Shown here: positions 1-8,386 of the stretch, piece after piece
How the letters are laid out: each line of letters begins with the position of its first letter
How positions within the stretch are numbered: the first letter of the stretch is position 1
DNA from: Aliishimia sp965656085
GTDB lineage: Bacteria > Pseudomonadota > Alphaproteobacteria > Rhodobacterales > Rhodobacteraceae
Length of the DNA: 64,000 bases
Direction of reading: 5' to 3'
Assembly (NCBI GenBank): GCA_965656085.1
Contig: CBFHJA010000005.1
Location: 62,001-126,000 of the forward strand
The notes under the pieces: generated by a model
Seen by the model: only the letters and a program-made list of their open reading frames with translations
Databases searched by the model: none
Told to the model about the DNA's origin: nothing
Translations under genes and position numbers: made by a program

Positions 1-338
1 CGCAGGATATCGGGGTCGGACATCTCCGGGTCCACGCAGAACCGCCCCATCTCCACCATGCGCCCCTCGAACCCGGCGAGATTGGACAGCTCGTAAAACT
101 GTGCCGAGTAGCTCATGGAGATGGTCTCCCCCGTCAGGGTGAGCATCCGAAAGCAGCAGGCAAGCGCGCCGGTCCGGCGATCTTCGATGAGGATATGCTG
201 GCAGCTGTCGTCGAAGGCATCGGCATCCACCGCGCAGTCCAGACCGAAGGCACGGGCCCGCAAGGCCTGTGCGCGCTCCACATCCTCCGGCCGCGCGGCA
301 CACCGGGCGATGTAGGGTCCTCTTTCCAGCACATCCAT
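1..338 (-). CDS. GNAT-family acyltransferase, OlsB-like (3' part outside window)
   Basis: The first 112 codons are visible and the frame runs off the window edge. The protein begins MDVLERGPYIARCA and contains the segment MVEMGRFCVDPE followed by DPDILR. This resembles the core of L-ornithine N-acyltransferase (OlsB, hemolysin-like GNAT) proteins, which transfer an acyl chain from acyl-ACP to ornithine in ornithine-lipid synthesis. The ATG at 336-338 is preceded by GAAGGG at a good distance, which decides the start. The family assignment is fair; the substrate is inferred. A possible functional partner, an OlsA-like acyltransferase, lies 14 kb away and is not in the same operon. Confidence 0.7.
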   Translation of the reverse strand, partial: MDVLERGPYIARCAARPEDVERAQALRARAFGLDCAVDADAFDDSCQHILIEDRRTGALACCFRMLTLTGETISMSYSAQFYELSNLAGFEGRMVEMGRFCVDPEMSDPDIL

Positions 339-421
339 CACGACACCCTTCTCACACAAGCAGGACTGCCCGTATACCGCCCCTGTGACAGCTGTGCGGC
401 AGGCACGTGACACTTGGACGA

Positions 422-856
422 TCAGAACGACGGCGAGAGACGTCCCAGACCGCCGAGCAACTGCCGAATAAACGTCCGGTCCACGATGCTCGACTCGGTC
501 ACGCGGCGCTCCAGGGCCACGACACGGCCATCCTCAAGTCCAAAGCGCTCGATATTGCTGACCACGCCGTCCGAATCGAAGCTGATCGCCAGAACTTCAC
601 GCTCGACCACTTCGGGCTCGAAATAGGCAAAGCTGCGGACGCGAGAGCGGACATAGTAATAGCCACTGTCTTCCAGAATTCCTGAAGACGAGGGCGGGCC
701 GACCGTGTCTTCGACGCTCGCCCGCGTATCTATTCCCACCACGATCTCGCGCAGGTCTTCGGAGGGCGGCACATAGCCGTGATTGCGGTAGCTCGCCACG
801 CAGGCGCCGAGAGACAGGACGAGCACCGCCGCCAAACTCCATCTGATCCACGCCAT
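422..856 (-). CDS. bamE: Outer membrane protein assembly factor BamE (SmpA/OmlA family lipoprotein)
   Basis: This is a 144-residue lipoprotein. It has a short hydrophobic signal segment (residues 5-18) and a lipobox LGAC with the acylated Cys at 19. The rest fits the small BamE/SmpA fold: a GIDTRASVEDTVGPP segment near 41-55, then alternating strands (YYYVRSRVRSFAYFEP). BamE stabilises the BAM complex that inserts beta-barrel proteins in the outer membrane. The start is the ATG at 854-856, with AGAGGA six bases upstream; the frame is open further upstream but lacks a comparable start. It is divergent from yceD, a common arrangement in Rhodobacteraceae. Confidence 0.85.
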   Translation of the reverse strand: MAWIRWSLAAVLVLSLGACVASYRNHGYVPPSEDLREIVVGIDTRASVEDTVGPPSSSGILEDSGYYYVRSRVRSFAYFEPEVVEREVLAISFDSDGVVSNIERFGLEDGRVVALERRVTESSIVDRTFIRQLLGGLGRLSPSF

Positions 857-986
857 TCCCGGTCCTCTTTTCACGCCGCGCCGCCCTTGCGCCGCGACCG
901 CGCGGCTTTTATTCGCATTAGCAACGGAAGCGCGCCGGTTCAAGAAGAGGCTGCGTTCCCACAACTCAGGCGAGAGAGCACGTAAC

Positions 987-1568
987 GTGACCCAGACCGA
1001 CCCCAGCGCCCAGAACACCCCCCCGAGCCGCCATGCGCTGCGCGTGGCCGATCTGCTGCAAAGACGTGAGACCGCGTTCGATCTGACCCCCGATGGCGCG
1101 GAGCTTGCAGCGCTGCGCGATCTGCTCGGGCTGACCGATCTGCGCAAGCTCTCGTTCACCGGCGCGCTGATGCCGGTGGACAAGCAGGACTGGCAGCTTG
1201 AGGGCCGGCTTGGCGCGACGGTCGTGCAGCCCTGCGTGGCGACGCTGGAGCCGGTGACGACGCGGATCGAGACCGAGGTGGCGCGGCTCTTCACGACGGA
1301 CTTCGAAGAGCCGGACGCGGTGGAGACCGAAATGCCCGAGGACGACCGGACCGAGCCGCTCGGCTCCCATATCGACCTGTGGCAAATCGCCGGCGAGGCG
1401 CTCAGTCTTGCCCTGCCGCTCTATCCACGCGCTCCAAACGCGCAGGCACCGGTGGAGATTCGCGTGACCGAACCCGGTGCGGCCCCGATGTCGGACGACG
1501 AGGCCAAACCCTTCGCGGGCCTCGCGGCGCTGAAGGCGCAACTCACCGCCAAAGACGAGGACGACTGA
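987..1568 (+). CDS. yceD: YceD/DUF177 family protein (23S rRNA accumulation)
   Basis: A 193-residue DUF177 protein with a GTG start (MTQTDPS). The body shows features of alphaproteobacterial YceD proteins: a conserved segment around VVQPCVATLEPVTTRIE (residues about 75-90) and an acidic C-terminus. YceD homologues lie next to rpmF across bacteria and are linked to 23S rRNA accumulation, so the neighbouring rpmF, 200 bp downstream, supports the call. The role is known for the family in E. coli and plants; here it is inferred. Confidence 0.88.
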   Translation: MTQTDPSAQNTPPSRHALRVADLLQRRETAFDLTPDGAELAALRDLLGLTDLRKLSFTGALMPVDKQDWQLEGRLGATVVQPCVATLEPVTTRIETEVARLFTTDFEEPDAVETEMPEDDRTEPLGSHIDLWQIAGEALSLALPLYPRAPNAQAPVEIRVTEPGAAPMSDDEAKPFAGLAALKAQLTAKDEDD

Positions 1569-1602
1569 GCCCGGCGGTTCGGCAAAAAAACGCCTTGCGC
1601 GG

Positions 1603-1614
1603 GGGAAATTTCCC
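1603..1614. promoter_or_regulatory. Perfect 12-bp palindrome GGGAAATTTCCC between yceD and rpmF
   Basis: A self-complementary 12-mer lies 34 bp after the yceD stop and 155 bp before rpmF. It is A/T-centred and could be an operator, but no regulator is identified and a single short palindrome can occur by chance. Confidence 0.25.
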
Positions 1615-1768
1615 AGTATTTTTGCGCGCTCCGCCGAATTAGGGTTGGACAAGCTGAGGCCAAGGGCCTAAACGCTCCCAGACCTGACCGCAGGCATCGA
1701 ATTTTGTAGGGTCCGGCGCAGTGGCGCCGCGTCCTTCCGCAACATATGTGACGAAAAGGGCCGCTCCC

Positions 1769-1975
1769 ATGGCTGTGCAACAGAACAAAGTGTCGAAATC
1801 GCGCCGCAACAACCGCCGCGCGCATGATTCCCTCGTCGCGGCCAATCCCGCCGAGTGCAACAATTGCGGCGAGATGAAGCGCCCGCACCATGTCTGCGCG
1901 GCCTGTGGCCATTATGACGACAACGAAATCGTCGCGCTGACCGAAGAAATCGATCTGGAAGACGACGCGGCCTAA
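1769..1975 (+). CDS. rpmF: 50S ribosomal protein L32
   Basis: A 68-residue protein beginning MAVQQNKVSKSRRNNRRAHD, the classic L32 N-terminus, with a zinc-ribbon pair CNNCGEMKRPHHVCAACG (four Cys, residues about 30-47). It ends in an acidic tail. L32 is a component of the large ribosomal subunit. The ATG at 1769 is preceded by AAAAGGG. An in-frame start 48 bp upstream would add a non-conserved stretch and is rejected. It sits between yceD and plsX, the standard order. Confidence 0.98.
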   Translation: MAVQQNKVSKSRRNNRRAHDSLVAANPAECNNCGEMKRPHHVCAACGHYDDNEIVALTEEIDLEDDAA

Positions 1976-2053
1976 CGGCGGCACCGTGCCGGACCGCGGC
2001 GCCAGCCATCCCGGCCGGCACGCAGGGCCGGGCAGCTTTCGCAAAGGCACATC

Positions 2054-3187
2054 ATGACGGCCTCGTCCGACCCGACCTTGAGCGTCCGCAGGAGCACGAT
2101 CCTGTCCGTCGACGTCATGGGGGGCGACAGGGGGCCGGCTGTGGTGATCGCGGGCTGCGACGAGTCTGCCCGCAAGAACCCCGATATCGGCTTTATCCTG
2201 CACGGCCCCGAGGCGGACCTGCGCCCGCTGGTGGCGCGCCGCAAGTCTCTCGCAGGCCGCTGCGAGATCCGCGACGCCCCGGACGTGGTGTCGATGGACG
2301 ACAAGCCCAGCCATATCGTGCGCCACGGCAAAGGCACGTCCATGTGGTCCGCGATCGAAGCGGTACGCAATGGCGAGGCGACCGTGGCGGTGTCCTGCGG
2401 CAATACCGGCGCGCTGATGGCACTGTCGATGATCCGCCTCAAGCGCCTGCCCGGGGTCAACCGCCCTGCCATCGCGATCCTTTGGCCCTCGCGCAACCCG
2501 CAGGGCTTCAATGTGATGCTTGACGTGGGCGCGGATGTGCGCGCCGATGCCTCCGACCTGATGCAATACGCGCTGATGGGGGCCTCTTATGCCCGCAACG
2601 GGTTTGACCTGCACCGCCCCCGCATCGGGCTGCTGAATGTCGGCACCGAGGAGCACAAGGGCCGCGCCGAACTCAAGGAAGCGTTCGACCTGATCACCCG
2701 CAACGCCGATCAGGCCGATTATGATTTCGTGGGGTTCGTGGAGGGCAGCGATATCCCCGGTGATGTCTGCGATGTGATCGTCACCGACGGGTTCACCGGC
2801 AACGTGGCGATCAAGACCGGCGAAGGCACCGCCGGGCTGATGGGCGATCTGCTGCGCGAGGCCTTCGCCTACACGCCGCTGTCGCGCCTCGCCTCGCTGC
2901 TGGCCTATACCTCGCTGCGGCGTCTGCAAAAGCGCATCGACCCGCGCCGGATGAATGGCGGCGTGTTTCTCGGCCTCAACGGCACGGTGGTGAAGTCCCA
3001 TGGCTCGGCGGACGCCACCGGCGTGTCGGCGGCGCTGAAGCTGGCGTTTCAGCTTGCACAGATCGGATTTACCGACAAACTGGCGGCCCGCGTCGCGGCG
3101 GCGATCAACGACGCCGCCACTGCGCAGGCGCAGAACGAGGCCGGCGAACGGCCCGGACCCAACGAAAGACAGGAGGCAGGCGAATGA
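2054..3187 (+). CDS. plsX: Phosphate acyltransferase PlsX
   Basis: A 377-residue enzyme that makes acyl-phosphate from acyl-ACP and phosphate, feeding PlsY in glycerophospholipid synthesis at the membrane face. The N-terminal DVMGGDRGPAVV is the PlsX signature, and SCGNTGALMAL and NVGTEEHKG are further conserved blocks. Length is slightly above the usual 330-370 because of a Glu/Arg-rich C-terminal tail (after about residue 355). The stop overlaps the fabH start by 4 bp (ATGA), indicating translational coupling. Confidence 0.97.
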   Translation: MTASSDPTLSVRRSTILSVDVMGGDRGPAVVIAGCDESARKNPDIGFILHGPEADLRPLVARRKSLAGRCEIRDAPDVVSMDDKPSHIVRHGKGTSMWSAIEAVRNGEATVAVSCGNTGALMALSMIRLKRLPGVNRPAIAILWPSRNPQGFNVMLDVGADVRADASDLMQYALMGASYARNGFDLHRPRIGLLNVGTEEHKGRAELKEAFDLITRNADQADYDFVGFVEGSDIPGDVCDVIVTDGFTGNVAIKTGEGTAGLMGDLLREAFAYTPLSRLASLLAYTSLRRLQKRIDPRRMNGGVFLGLNGTVVKSHGSADATGVSAALKLAFQLAQIGFTDKLAARVAAAINDAATAQAQNEAGERPGPNERQEAGE

Positions 3188-4155
3188 TCCTTCGGGCTGT
3201 TGTGCGGGGCGTGGGGCACTATCTGCCCGAGCGCATTGTCGAAAATGCCGAGTTCGAAGCCACGCTGGACACCACCGATGAATGGATTCGCGCCCGCTCC
3301 GGGATCGAACGCCGCCATTTCGCCGCCGAAGACCAGACCACGTCACAGATGGCCGCCGAGGCGACACGCGCCGCGCTTGCCGATGCCGGGATGGACGCTG
3401 CCGATCTCGACGCGATCATCGTGGCGACCTCGACGCCGGATCTGACCTTTCCCTCCGCCGCCTCCATGGTTCAGGCCGAGCTAGGACTGACCAGCGGTTT
3501 TGCCTTCGACGTGCAGGCGGTCTGCGCGGGCTTTGTCTATGCGCTGGCCAATGCCAACGCGCTGGTCGTCTCCGGGCAGGCGCGCCGCGTCGCGGTGATC
3601 GGCGCCGAGACCTTCTCGCGATTGATGGACTGGACCGACCGCAGCACCTGCGTTCTGTTCGGCGATGGCGCGGGCGCGCTGATTATCGAGGCGCAGGAGG
3701 GCAGCGGCACCCCCGAGGATCGCGGCATCCTGTCGACCGACCTCAACTCGGACGGGCGTCACAAGGACCTGCTCTACGTCGATGGCGGTGTGTCGACCGG
3801 CACCACCGGCGTTCTGCGGATGCAGGGCAATCAGGTCTTCCGCCATGCGGTCGAGAAGCTGACGGCCACCGCGCAAACGGCGATGGACAAGGCCGGCGTA
3901 CGCGCCGATGAGATCGACTGGATCGTGCCGCATCAGGCCAATATCCGGATCATTCAGGGCACCGCCAAGAAGATGGGTCTGCCGATGGAGAAAGTCGTCG
4001 TCACCGTGCAGGATCACGGCAACACCTCGGCGGCCTCGATCCCGCTGGCGCTGTCGGTCGGCAAGGCGCGCGGGCAGATCAAGCAAGGCGATCTGATCAT
4101 CACCGAAGCCATCGGCGGGGGCCTTGCATGGGGCGCCGTCTTGCTCCGCTGGTAA
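3184..4155 (+). CDS. fabH: Beta-ketoacyl-ACP synthase III
   Basis: A 323-residue KAS III, which starts fatty acid synthesis by condensing acetyl-CoA with malonyl-ACP. The full catalytic triad is visible: Cys114 (VQAVCAGF), His250 (VPHQANIRI) and Asn280 (HGNTSAAS). The GDGAGAL block and the C-terminal GGGLAWGA are typical. It starts inside the plsX stop (ATGA overlap), so the two are co-translated and couple fatty acid initiation with phospholipid synthesis. Confidence 0.98.
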   Translation: MILRAVVRGVGHYLPERIVENAEFEATLDTTDEWIRARSGIERRHFAAEDQTTSQMAAEATRAALADAGMDAADLDAIIVATSTPDLTFPSAASMVQAELGLTSGFAFDVQAVCAGFVYALANANALVVSGQARRVAVIGAETFSRLMDWTDRSTCVLFGDGAGALIIEAQEGSGTPEDRGILSTDLNSDGRHKDLLYVDGGVSTGTTGVLRMQGNQVFRHAVEKLTATAQTAMDKAGVRADEIDWIVPHQANIRIIQGTAKKMGLPMEKVVVTVQDHGNTSAASIPLALSVGKARGQIKQGDLIITEAIGGGLAWGAVLLRW

Positions 4156-4218
4156 GCGGTTTTCCCGGCAAAGCCCTGAAAACGCATGGATTACAATGAA
4201 ATTCGCTATTATGGGTCA

Positions 4219-4247
4219 TTGACTCGAAAAACGATCGGGCACTAAAG
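4219..4247 (+). promoter_or_regulatory. Probable sigma-70-type promoter of ihfA
   Basis: TTGACT (4219-4224) and CTAAAG (4242-4247) are separated by 17 bp, and lie 25 bp before the ihfA start. The -35 is close to consensus; the -10 is weak, as often in high-GC alphaproteobacteria. The implied leader is short and contains the ribosome binding site AGGGGGAT. Confidence 0.4.
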
Positions 4248-4271
4248 TGCAAGCAAACACAGGGGGATAGC

Positions 4272-4577
4272 ATGAGCGACAAGACTGTCACGCGGATGGA
4301 CCTGAGCGAAGCGGTGTTTCGTGAAGTGGGCCTTTCGCGGAACGAAAGCGCGCAACTGGTAGAGAGCGTGCTGGAGCACATGTCGGACGCGCTCGTGCGT
4401 GGCGAGCAGGTGAAAATCTCGTCCTTCGGGACCTTCTCGGTCCGGGAGAAATCGGCGCGCATGGGCCGCAACCCGAAGACCGGCGAGGAAGTGCCGATCA
4501 ACCCGCGCCGCGTGCTGACCTTTCGCCCGTCGCACCTGATGAAAGATCGCGTGGCCGTCGGCAACAAGAGCAAATGA
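4272..4577 (+). CDS. ihfA: Integration host factor subunit alpha
   Basis: A 101-residue member of the HU/IHF DNA-bending family. The alpha-type N-terminus (TVTRMDLSEAVFREVGLS) and the DNA-contacting arm (RNPKTGEEVPINPRRVLTF) are present, with the intercalating proline. It pairs with IHF-beta to bend DNA in replication, recombination and transcription. The ATG is preceded by a strong AGGGGGAT. The last codon overlaps the next gene (ATGA), so the MerR protein is co-translated. Confidence 0.96.
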   Translation: MSDKTVTRMDLSEAVFREVGLSRNESAQLVESVLEHMSDALVRGEQVKISSFGTFSVREKSARMGRNPKTGEEVPINPRRVLTFRPSHLMKDRVAVGNKSK

Positions 4578-5629
4578 CCAAATCCGCCGACGCCTTTCGC
4601 ACCATTTCAGAAGTGGCCGATTGGCTCGGCGTCCAACCCCATGTCCTGCGATTCTGGGAATCCAAGTTCACACAGGTGAAGCCGGTGAAACGCGCCGGCG
4701 GGCGGCGTTATTACCGCCCCGGCGACATGGCGCTGCTGGGCGGGATACGTCAATTGCTGCATGAGGATGGCCTGACCATCAAGGGCGTTCAGAAAATCAT
4801 CCGCGAAGAGGGCGTGGCGCATGTCGCAGACCTGTCACCGCCGCTCGACGAGCAGCTTGATCAGATCGCGCTGGACACCCCCTCGGAAGAGGTCTCCGTG
4901 ACCGACCCCGCGCAACCGGATATGTTTGCGCCGCCTGAGAGTGCGCCCTTCGAGAACGTGGCCCAACCGCCGCGCGCGGTTCCGGAGGCGCATGTTTCGG
5001 AGCCACCTGCGGCGCAGGAGGCCCCGGAGACATCGGTTCCCGACACCCCTGCCCCAGTTGCTTCTGCCCCGGACGCGCCTGTCCCGGACGCACCTGTCCC
5101 CGACGCACCAATGGCCGAGGATGTCCCCTCCGAACCGGCCACTGTGACCGCGTTGCCCGGCTTCATGACCGCGCGGAGCCAGACCGAACCGGAGGCCGCC
5201 GACACAGCCGAGCCCTCTGCCCCGCCTGCGCCGGACCGGGCCGAGCCTCCCACTCCGCAAGCCTCCGACAGCAGCGAGACCGAACCCGCCGGCGACCTGC
5301 CGCGCTTCCTTCAGACGTCTGTCACAGAGAGTGACGCCGCTACGGAGGCGCCCCCTGCGGACGTGACACCCGCAGATGCAGACCCGGCAGAGCCGCAAAA
5401 AGAGGCAGCCGCGCCCGCCTCGGAGACAGCACATGCCAAGCCGCTGATTGTCGAGGCGCCCGATCCCGACGCGGCAAGCTTCGCCGTTGCACCGGCGGCC
5501 CTCACGGCGGCACTTCGCACCGTGCGCCTGAGCCCGGCGCAGCGCCGGACCGTGGCGCCGCTCGTCGCCCGGCTCGCCGCACATCGCGACAGGCTCGCCT
5601 CCGACGCGGCCCCAACCGACACGCCCTGA
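4574..5629 (+). CDS. MerR-family transcriptional regulator with long Pro/Ala-rich linker
   Basis: A 351-residue protein. Residues 8-75 form a MerR winged-helix domain (FRTISEVADWLGV, RFWESKF, GGRRYYRP). Residues about 90-300 are a low-complexity Pro/Ala/Glu region with near-repeats of the type PDAPVPDAP. The C-terminal 50 residues form a basic helical segment (LSPAQRRTVAPLVARLAAHRDR). This architecture, directly after ihfA, is characteristic of Rhodobacteraceae. The target genes are unknown. No metal-binding Cys are seen, so a metal sensor role is unlikely. Confidence 0.88.
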   Translation: MTKSADAFRTISEVADWLGVQPHVLRFWESKFTQVKPVKRAGGRRYYRPGDMALLGGIRQLLHEDGLTIKGVQKIIREEGVAHVADLSPPLDEQLDQIALDTPSEEVSVTDPAQPDMFAPPESAPFENVAQPPRAVPEAHVSEPPAAQEAPETSVPDTPAPVASAPDAPVPDAPVPDAPMAEDVPSEPATVTALPGFMTARSQTEPEAADTAEPSAPPAPDRAEPPTPQASDSSETEPAGDLPRFLQTSVTESDAATEAPPADVTPADADPAEPQKEAAAPASETAHAKPLIVEAPDPDAASFAVAPAALTAALRTVRLSPAQRRTVAPLVARLAAHRDRLASDAAPTDTP

Positions 5630-5669
5630 CGGTCTGTGGCGGGCGAATGCGAAAATCCTCATTTGACCC

Positions 5670-5697
5670 TTGTCACGGCCCGTCAATACGGTATGAC
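5670..5697 (+). promoter_or_regulatory. Candidate promoter of tRNA-Pro
   Basis: TTGTCA (5670-5675) and TATGAC (5692-5697) are separated by 16 bp; the -10 ends 12 bp before the mature tRNA 5' end. An overlapping TTGACC at 5663 is an alternative -35. Confidence 0.4.
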
Positions 5698-5708
5698 AGC
5701 CCTCAGTT

Positions 5709-5785
5709 CGGGCTATGGCGCAGCCTGGTAGCGCGTCCGTCTGGGGGACGGAAGGTCGCAGGTTCGAGTCCTGCTAGCCCGACCA
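5709..5785 (+). tRNA. tRNA-Pro (anticodon GGG)
   Basis: A full cloverleaf of 77 nt can be drawn. The acceptor arm CGGGCTA (5709-5715) pairs with TAGCCCG (5775-5781) and is followed by an encoded CCA (5783-5785 region). The anticodon stem TCCGT/ACGGA encloses the loop CTGGGGG, which puts GGG at 5743-5745 and decodes CCC/CCU. The T-loop GGTTCGAGTC is canonical. It lies alone between the MerR gene and dcd. Confidence 0.98.
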
Positions 5786-5837
5786 ACATCACCCCGCTTT
5801 CTCTCGCTTCGGCGCGCAAGGGCGCAGGAGACAGGAT

Positions 5838-6914
5838 ATGAGCGGGGTTCTTCCCAACCAACAGATCCACCGGATGATCGCTGAGGGCGAGATCCTGCTG
5901 GACGCGCCGTCGACGGCTGGTCAGGTGCAACCCGCAAGCCTCGATCTGCGCCTTGGCACGGTCGCTTACCGCGTGCGCGCCTCCTTTCTCGCGGGGGCGG
6001 GCCGCAGCGTGTCGGACCGGCTGGCTGCCTTTGAGATGCACCGGGTGGATTTGTCGGACGGGGCGGTGCTCGAAAAGGGCTGCGTCTATCTCGTGCCGCT
6101 GATGGAGAGCCTTGCGCTGCCTGCGAAGGTGAGCGCGGTGGCCAATGCCAAAAGCTCGACGGGACGGCTCGACCTGCTCACCCGCACCATCACCGATGGC
6201 GGCACCGAGTTCGACCGAATCCCCGCCGGTTATCACGGCCCGCTTTATGCCGAGATTTGCCCGCGCAGCTTCTCGGTTCTGGTCCGGCCCGGCATGCGCC
6301 TGAACCAGATTCGCTTCCGCACCGGCCATGCCGTGCTGGACGATGCCACGCTCCGCGCGCTGCACGCCGACACCCCACTGGTGGATGGGCCTGCCATGAT
6401 CGACGATGGCTTGGGCTTTTCCGTCGATCTCAAACTTCCGGACACCACGCTGGTGGGCTACCGCGCCAAACCCCATACAGGCCTGATCGATCTCGACCGG
6501 ATCAGTGCCTATGATCCGGCGGAGTATTGGGAAGAGGTGCATACCGAAGACGGCCAGATCATCCTCGATCCCGGCGCGTTCTATATCCTCGTGAGCCGCG
6601 AAGCGGTCCATATCCCGCCGCTCTATGCCGCCGAAATGGCCCCGTTCCTTGCCATGGTGGGCGAGTTCCGGGTCCACTATGCGGGCTTTTTCGACCCCGG
6701 CTTCGGCCATGACGCGGCGGGCGGCACGGGTTCACGCGGCGTGCTGGAGGTGCGCTGCCACGAGGCGCCCTTCGTGCTGGAACATGCGCAGGTGGTCGGA
6801 CGGCTGGTCTATGAGCGGATGGCCGAGGTCCCGACCCAGCTTTACGGCGCGGGCATCGCCTCGAATTATCAGGGTCAGGGCCTAAAACTGTCCAAGCACT
6901 TTAAGAGCGCCTAG
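5838..6914 (+). CDS. dcd: 2'-deoxycytidine 5'-triphosphate deaminase, long form
   Basis: A 358-residue protein of the dCTP deaminase/dUTPase superfamily, which supplies dUTP for dTMP synthesis. The N-terminal half holds the motif QPASLDLRLG (about 35-44) and AKSSTGRLDLLTR (about 105-117). The C-terminal half repeats the fold with a second barrel containing GEFRVHYAGFFDPGFG. This double-length form is typical of alphaproteobacteria, whereas E. coli Dcd has about 193 residues. The ATG is preceded by AGGAGACAGGAT. Confidence 0.92.
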   Translation: MSGVLPNQQIHRMIAEGEILLDAPSTAGQVQPASLDLRLGTVAYRVRASFLAGAGRSVSDRLAAFEMHRVDLSDGAVLEKGCVYLVPLMESLALPAKVSAVANAKSSTGRLDLLTRTITDGGTEFDRIPAGYHGPLYAEICPRSFSVLVRPGMRLNQIRFRTGHAVLDDATLRALHADTPLVDGPAMIDDGLGFSVDLKLPDTTLVGYRAKPHTGLIDLDRISAYDPAEYWEEVHTEDGQIILDPGAFYILVSREAVHIPPLYAAEMAPFLAMVGEFRVHYAGFFDPGFGHDAAGGTGSRGVLEVRCHEAPFVLEHAQVVGRLVYERMAEVPTQLYGAGIASNYQGQGLKLSKHFKSA

Positions 6915-6987
6915 AGCAGGTCGCTGGAAAGTGGTATGCAGTTTTCAGCTCTTCGACATTCGAAATCAATAAGTTAGAGGGGGTTGC

Positions 6988-7074
6988 GTGACTGCGAATG
7001 AACGCGACGCGCTCTGCCGCCCCGCCAAGATCGCACCCTACAAGCCGGGCCACGGCAAGTGGCCGGTGTCGTGA
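6988..7074 (+). CDS. Possible 28-residue small ORF after dcd
   Basis: A GTG preceded by TTAGAGGGGG opens a 29-codon frame ending TGA. The peptide has a basic, Pro/Gly/Lys-rich C-terminus (YKPGHGKWPVS). I do not recognise it. The ribosome binding site is the only positive evidence. It could be a real microprotein or a remnant of a longer gene. Confidence 0.25.
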   Translation: MTANERDALCRPAKIAPYKPGHGKWPVS

Positions 7075-7083
7075 TGAGCCGGC

Positions 7084-7860
7084 TCAGCGCCCTTCGAACT
7101 GCGCCTTGCGCTTCTCGGTAAAGGCCAGCACACCTTCCTTGAAGTCACGGCTTTGTCCACAAGCTCCCTGCTCGCGGGCCTCAAGCGCCAATTGGTCCTC
7201 TTCGCTGTTATCCCATGAGGCCCGGATGACCCGCTTGATCGCGCCATAGGCCGCCGTCGGGCCCTCCGCGAGGTGCTGCGCGCGCGCTTTGACATGGGCC
7301 TCGAACGCATCGTCCGGCACCGCCTCCCAGATCAGCCCCCAAGCATCGGCATCCTTGGCGCTGATCTTGTCGGCGAAGAGCGCAGCCCCCATCGCCTTGG
7401 CCATGCCCATGGAACGCGGCATCGTGTAGGTGCCGCCCGCGTCGGGGATGAGGCCGATCCGCGCGAAGGCCTGCAGGAAATAGGCGCTTTCGGCGGCGAT
7501 CACCACATCGGCGGCGAGCGCAAGGTTCGCCCCGGCCCCGGCGGCGGCCCCGTTCACGGCGGCAATGGTCGGCACCGGGCAATGGGTGATCGCGTCGAGC
7601 ATCGGCTGGTATTCATCGCGCAGGGTGCGTTCGAGATCGAGATTGGCTGCGTTGGCCCGGTCGCCCAGATCCTGCCCCGAGCAGAAGGCGCGCCCGGACC
7701 CGGCCAGCACCACGACCCGCGCGCTTTTGCCCGCCTCCTTCACCGCATGGGTGATCTCGGCCCGCATCTGCGTGGTCAGCGCGTTCATCTTGTCCGGGCG
7801 GTTCAGGATGATGGTGGTCACGCCACCAGCGCTCTGGACATCGAGGGTTTCGTAATTCAT
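7084..7860 (-). CDS. Enoyl-CoA hydratase/isomerase family protein, PaaG-like
   Basis: A 258-residue crotonase-fold enzyme. The oxyanion-hole segments are seen at GSGRAFCSGQDL (about 54-65) and NGAAAGAGANLALAAD (about 103-118). The active-site region RIGLIPDAGGTY contains Asp140, the pattern of PaaG (1,2-epoxyphenylacetyl-CoA isomerase) rather than the Glu pair of classical crotonases. No other phenylacetate genes are nearby, so the pathway is uncertain and a general acyl-CoA role remains possible. The N-terminus MNYETLDVQSAGG is a good natural start. Confidence 0.85.
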   Translation of the reverse strand: MNYETLDVQSAGGVTTIILNRPDKMNALTTQMRAEITHAVKEAGKSARVVVLAGSGRAFCSGQDLGDRANAANLDLERTLRDEYQPMLDAITHCPVPTIAAVNGAAAGAGANLALAADVVIAAESAYFLQAFARIGLIPDAGGTYTMPRSMGMAKAMGAALFADKISAKDADAWGLIWEAVPDDAFEAHVKARAQHLAEGPTAAYGAIKRVIRASWDNSEEDQLALEAREQGACGQSRDFKEGVLAFTEKRKAQFEGR

Positions 7861-7924
7861 GGCAAATCTCCCGCTTTGTCATAGTCCTAGCAGATGGCGC
7901 AGCGAGGGGAAGCGGGGCGCTGCG

Positions 7925-8386
7925 TCAGTCTTTCAGAATTTCACGCAGCCGGTCCTGCTCTTCGGCGCTGAGTGCGGTCTGGCCCTCGGCAGGTTCCGGC
8001 TCGTGCGATCGTCCGCGCAGATAGGTGACCGCGCCCAGAACGGCAATCGCCATCATCGCCGGACCCGCCAGCCAGAGCGCGAGGTTGGAGCCGGTCTTCG
8101 GCGGGTCCATCAGCACGAACTCGCCATAGCGCTCCACAAACCATGCACGCACCTCGGCATCGCTCGCGCCCCCGTCGATAAGCTCACGGATCGAGCGCCG
8201 CGCATCCACGGCCCATTCCGCGTTCGAGGAGGACACCGCCTCCGATTGGCACTTCACGCAGCGAATCTCATGATCGAGCGCCCGCGCCCGCGCCTCCAGC
8301 GCCGGGTCGGACAGCATTTCTCGGGGGTCGAGCGCCAGAGCGGGGCCGGCGGCTATAAGCCCGATCAGGAACGCACGCCGCTTCAT
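7925..8386 (-). CDS. ccmH: Cytochrome c-type biogenesis protein CcmH/CycL
   Basis: A 153-residue membrane-anchored periplasmic thioredoxin-like factor. It has a signal segment (about 4-19), the redox motif RCVKCQ with Cys43 and Cys46, and a C-terminal transmembrane helix (about 103-122), all typical of CcmH. It reduces the apocytochrome c CxxCH motif for heme ligation with CcmF. Its start overlaps the ccmF stop by 4 bp, so they are co-translated. Confidence 0.95.
   Translation of the reverse strand: MKRRAFLIGLIAAGPALALDPREMLSDPALEARARALDHEIRCVKCQSEAVSSSNAEWAVDARRSIRELIDGGASDAEVRAWFVERYGEFVLMDPPKTGSNLALWLAGPAMMAIAVLGAVTYLRGRSHEPEPAEGQTALSAEEQDRLREILKD

Noticed and set aside
1421..3367. A 648-codon minus-strand frame across yceD, rpmF and plsX
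   Set aside because: It crosses three well-supported plus-strand genes and intergenic DNA, which real genes would not do.
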